Shown: piece by piece, positions 4,393-5,430 of the stretch
Numbering within the stretch: position 1 is the first letter of the stretch
Layout: every line of letters starts with the position of its first letter
From: Actinomycetota bacterium
GTDB taxonomy: Bacteria; Actinomycetota; Geothermincolia; Fen-727; Anoxymicrobiaceae
Direction of reading: 5' to 3'
DNA length: 5,430 nucleotides
Assembly: GCA_003154635.1 (NCBI GenBank)
Contig: PMDX01000169.1
Coordinates: forward strand, 1-5,430
Notes under the pieces: generated by a model
Told to the model about the DNA's origin: nothing
Database searches by the model: none
What the model saw: the letters and a program-made list of their open reading frames with translations, nothing else
Program-made: the position numbers and the translations under genes

Positions 4393-5430
4393 CTAGACCG
4401 TGAACCCCTGCGAGAGGGTCCCTCCCTTTCCGTCTTTGTTCTGTACCTGCACGTCCCACTTGCCCGCCTCGGCGCCTGTGATGTCGAAGGTACAGGTAGC
4501 CCGGGCAGGAGATGCTACCACAACGTTTTCGGCTTCTATCTCGCTTGCGCCCTTGATGAGCCAGGCCCGCATGCCGTCTCGGAACTTGTCGCCGGCCAAG
4601 CCGGTGATATCGACGGCTCCGGTGTCCTTGCCGCTGTCCGGCGTTATCCCGGTGAGCATGGGTGGCGGTGAGTCGATCGCAAGGCAGCCTACCAGCTTGT
4701 CCTCGTAGCCGTCCTCGTTCCTGACTACCACGCTGTAGTAGCCGACCGTGGCCCCCGTGATGTCGAAGTCGCAGGTGATGCTCTGCGGTGAGAGCACCTC
4801 CACGTTCGTCGCGATTATGTCGACGGGGCCGTCAGTGAGCTCGACGGCCGGGAACACCTCACCGGCAAAGAAACCGGTCCCCTCGAGGTTGTCGATGTGT
4901 ACGGGACCCGTATTACAAACGTAGTCGGTGTCGATCGAGTCTATCATGGGCATCACGTGGAACTCCGAGCCGGCACTGCCCGCGTCGGTGAAGACGGTCA
5001 ATCCGCTCGTGCAGACCCCGTACGGGACCGTGCACGTTATCCGGCCGTCACTCCAGGACACGACATCCGCGGCGATGCCGTTGAAGAGCACCCTGCCCTC
5101 CGCAGTCCGGCGATCCCCGAAGTCAGTGCCGGCGATCACAACCCGGTCGCCCACGCGTGCCGCGCCCGGCGTCACGGTAGCTATAGTCGGCGCGCTTCCC
5201 ACCATCGTGATGGTCGCCGAGTAAAGGTCCGATACGTTGCCCGGCATCGCCCCGTCGCGGAACCTGACGCTTACCGTGCGCACACCGGCCTCGTGCCTGA
5301 GCTCCCAGCCGGTGCTCACCTCGTAGCGCTGCCATTGCGTGGAGTCCTCGGACTCCCCGTCGTTCCATATCTTCATATCCAACAGCCCGGAGCCGCCGAG
5401 GTCCACGGCGTCGTTGGTCAATGTTACGTG
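4393..5430 (-). CDS. C-terminal part of a large extracellular IPT/TIG-domain protein, 5' partial
   Basis: The frame is open to the right edge (HVTLTNDAVDLGGSGLLDMK), so the TTG at 5419-5421 is not a supported start; 345 residues are visible. Residues 1-75 are one beta-sandwich unit of the type VTLT-DA-GSG-M-IWNDGES, W-RYEVSTGWEL, TVSVRFRDGAMPGNVSDLYS, common in bacterial surface repeat proteins. Residues about 80-160 are a clear IPT/TIG domain (APTIATVTPGAARVGDRVVI, then GTDFG, VLFNG, ITCTVP). Residues about 160-253 and 257-345 are two more TIG-like units that share features: SITCDFDITGATVGYYSVVV in one and ATCTFDITGAEAGKWDVQV in the other. The protein ends with TAG right after the last strand, with no sorting signal or C-terminal membrane helix. 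A cell-surface binding or adhesion role is likely; an N-terminal catalytic or other region may lie outside the window. Confidence 0.88.
   Translation of the reverse strand, partial: HVTLTNDAVDLGGSGLLDMKIWNDGESEDSTQWQRYEVSTGWELRHEAGVRTVSVRFRDGAMPGNVSDLYSATITMVGSAPTIATVTPGAARVGDRVVIAGTDFGDRRTAEGRVLFNGIAADVVSWSDGRITCTVPYGVCTSGLTVFTDAGSAGSEFHVMPMIDSIDTDYVCNTGPVHIDNLEGTGFFAGEVFPAVELTDGPVDIIATNVEVLSPQSITCDFDITGATVGYYSVVVRNEDGYEDKLVGCLAIDSPPPMLTGITPDSGKDTGAVDITGLAGDKFRDGMRAWLIKGASEIEAENVVVASPARATCTFDITGAEAGKWDVQVQNKDGKGGTLSQGFTV

Overview
This is a GC-rich bacterial window that reads like part of an Actinomycetota genome. The best lineage hint is the truncated protein at the left edge. Its repeats, with PANSRK and ERSMYW motifs, resemble the DUF5719-type surface proteins I associate with uncultured actinobacterial groups (Geothermincolia, OPB41-like Coriobacteriia). 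That assignment is from memory and was not tested by a search. Two lipoprotein signal peptides, a proline-rich DUF4352 membrane protein and a tRNA with a genomically encoded CCA fit a Gram-positive-type cell with many surface-exposed proteins.

Layout. Only the left-edge gene (1-499) lies on the plus strand; everything else supported here is on the minus strand. From left to right the contents are: the C-terminal end of a secreted repeat protein (1-499); an intergenic stretch with inverted repeats but no gene (500-754); tRNA-Glu(UUC) at 755-830 with a good sigma-70-type promoter; a DUF4352 protein (923-1735) with its own TATAAT promoter; a probable PAS-domain fragment (1877-2092) overlapping the 3' end of a cation-efflux-family transporter (2034-2711); a lipoprotein made of six near-identical 41-residue beta-propeller blades (2760-3596); an FmdB-type zinc-ribbon protein (3850-4086); a 44-residue lipoprotein (4134-4268); and the C-terminal 345 residues of a large IPT/TIG-type extracellular protein that runs off the right edge (4393-5430).

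How the genes work together. I see no multi-gene pathway. The common theme is the cell surface: four of the seven intact or partial protein genes encode secreted, lipid-anchored or extracellular beta-rich proteins. The 44-residue lipoprotein and the FmdB gene are 47 bases apart on one strand and could be co-transcribed, as could the propeller gene and the transporter (48-base gap). The points that most deserve a second look are the self-closing six-blade propeller, a putative dispersed-repeat motif that supplies its stop codon, the PAS remnant overlapping the transporter, and the foldable intergenic region next to the tRNA. I did not find a convincing new defence, mobile or biosynthetic system.
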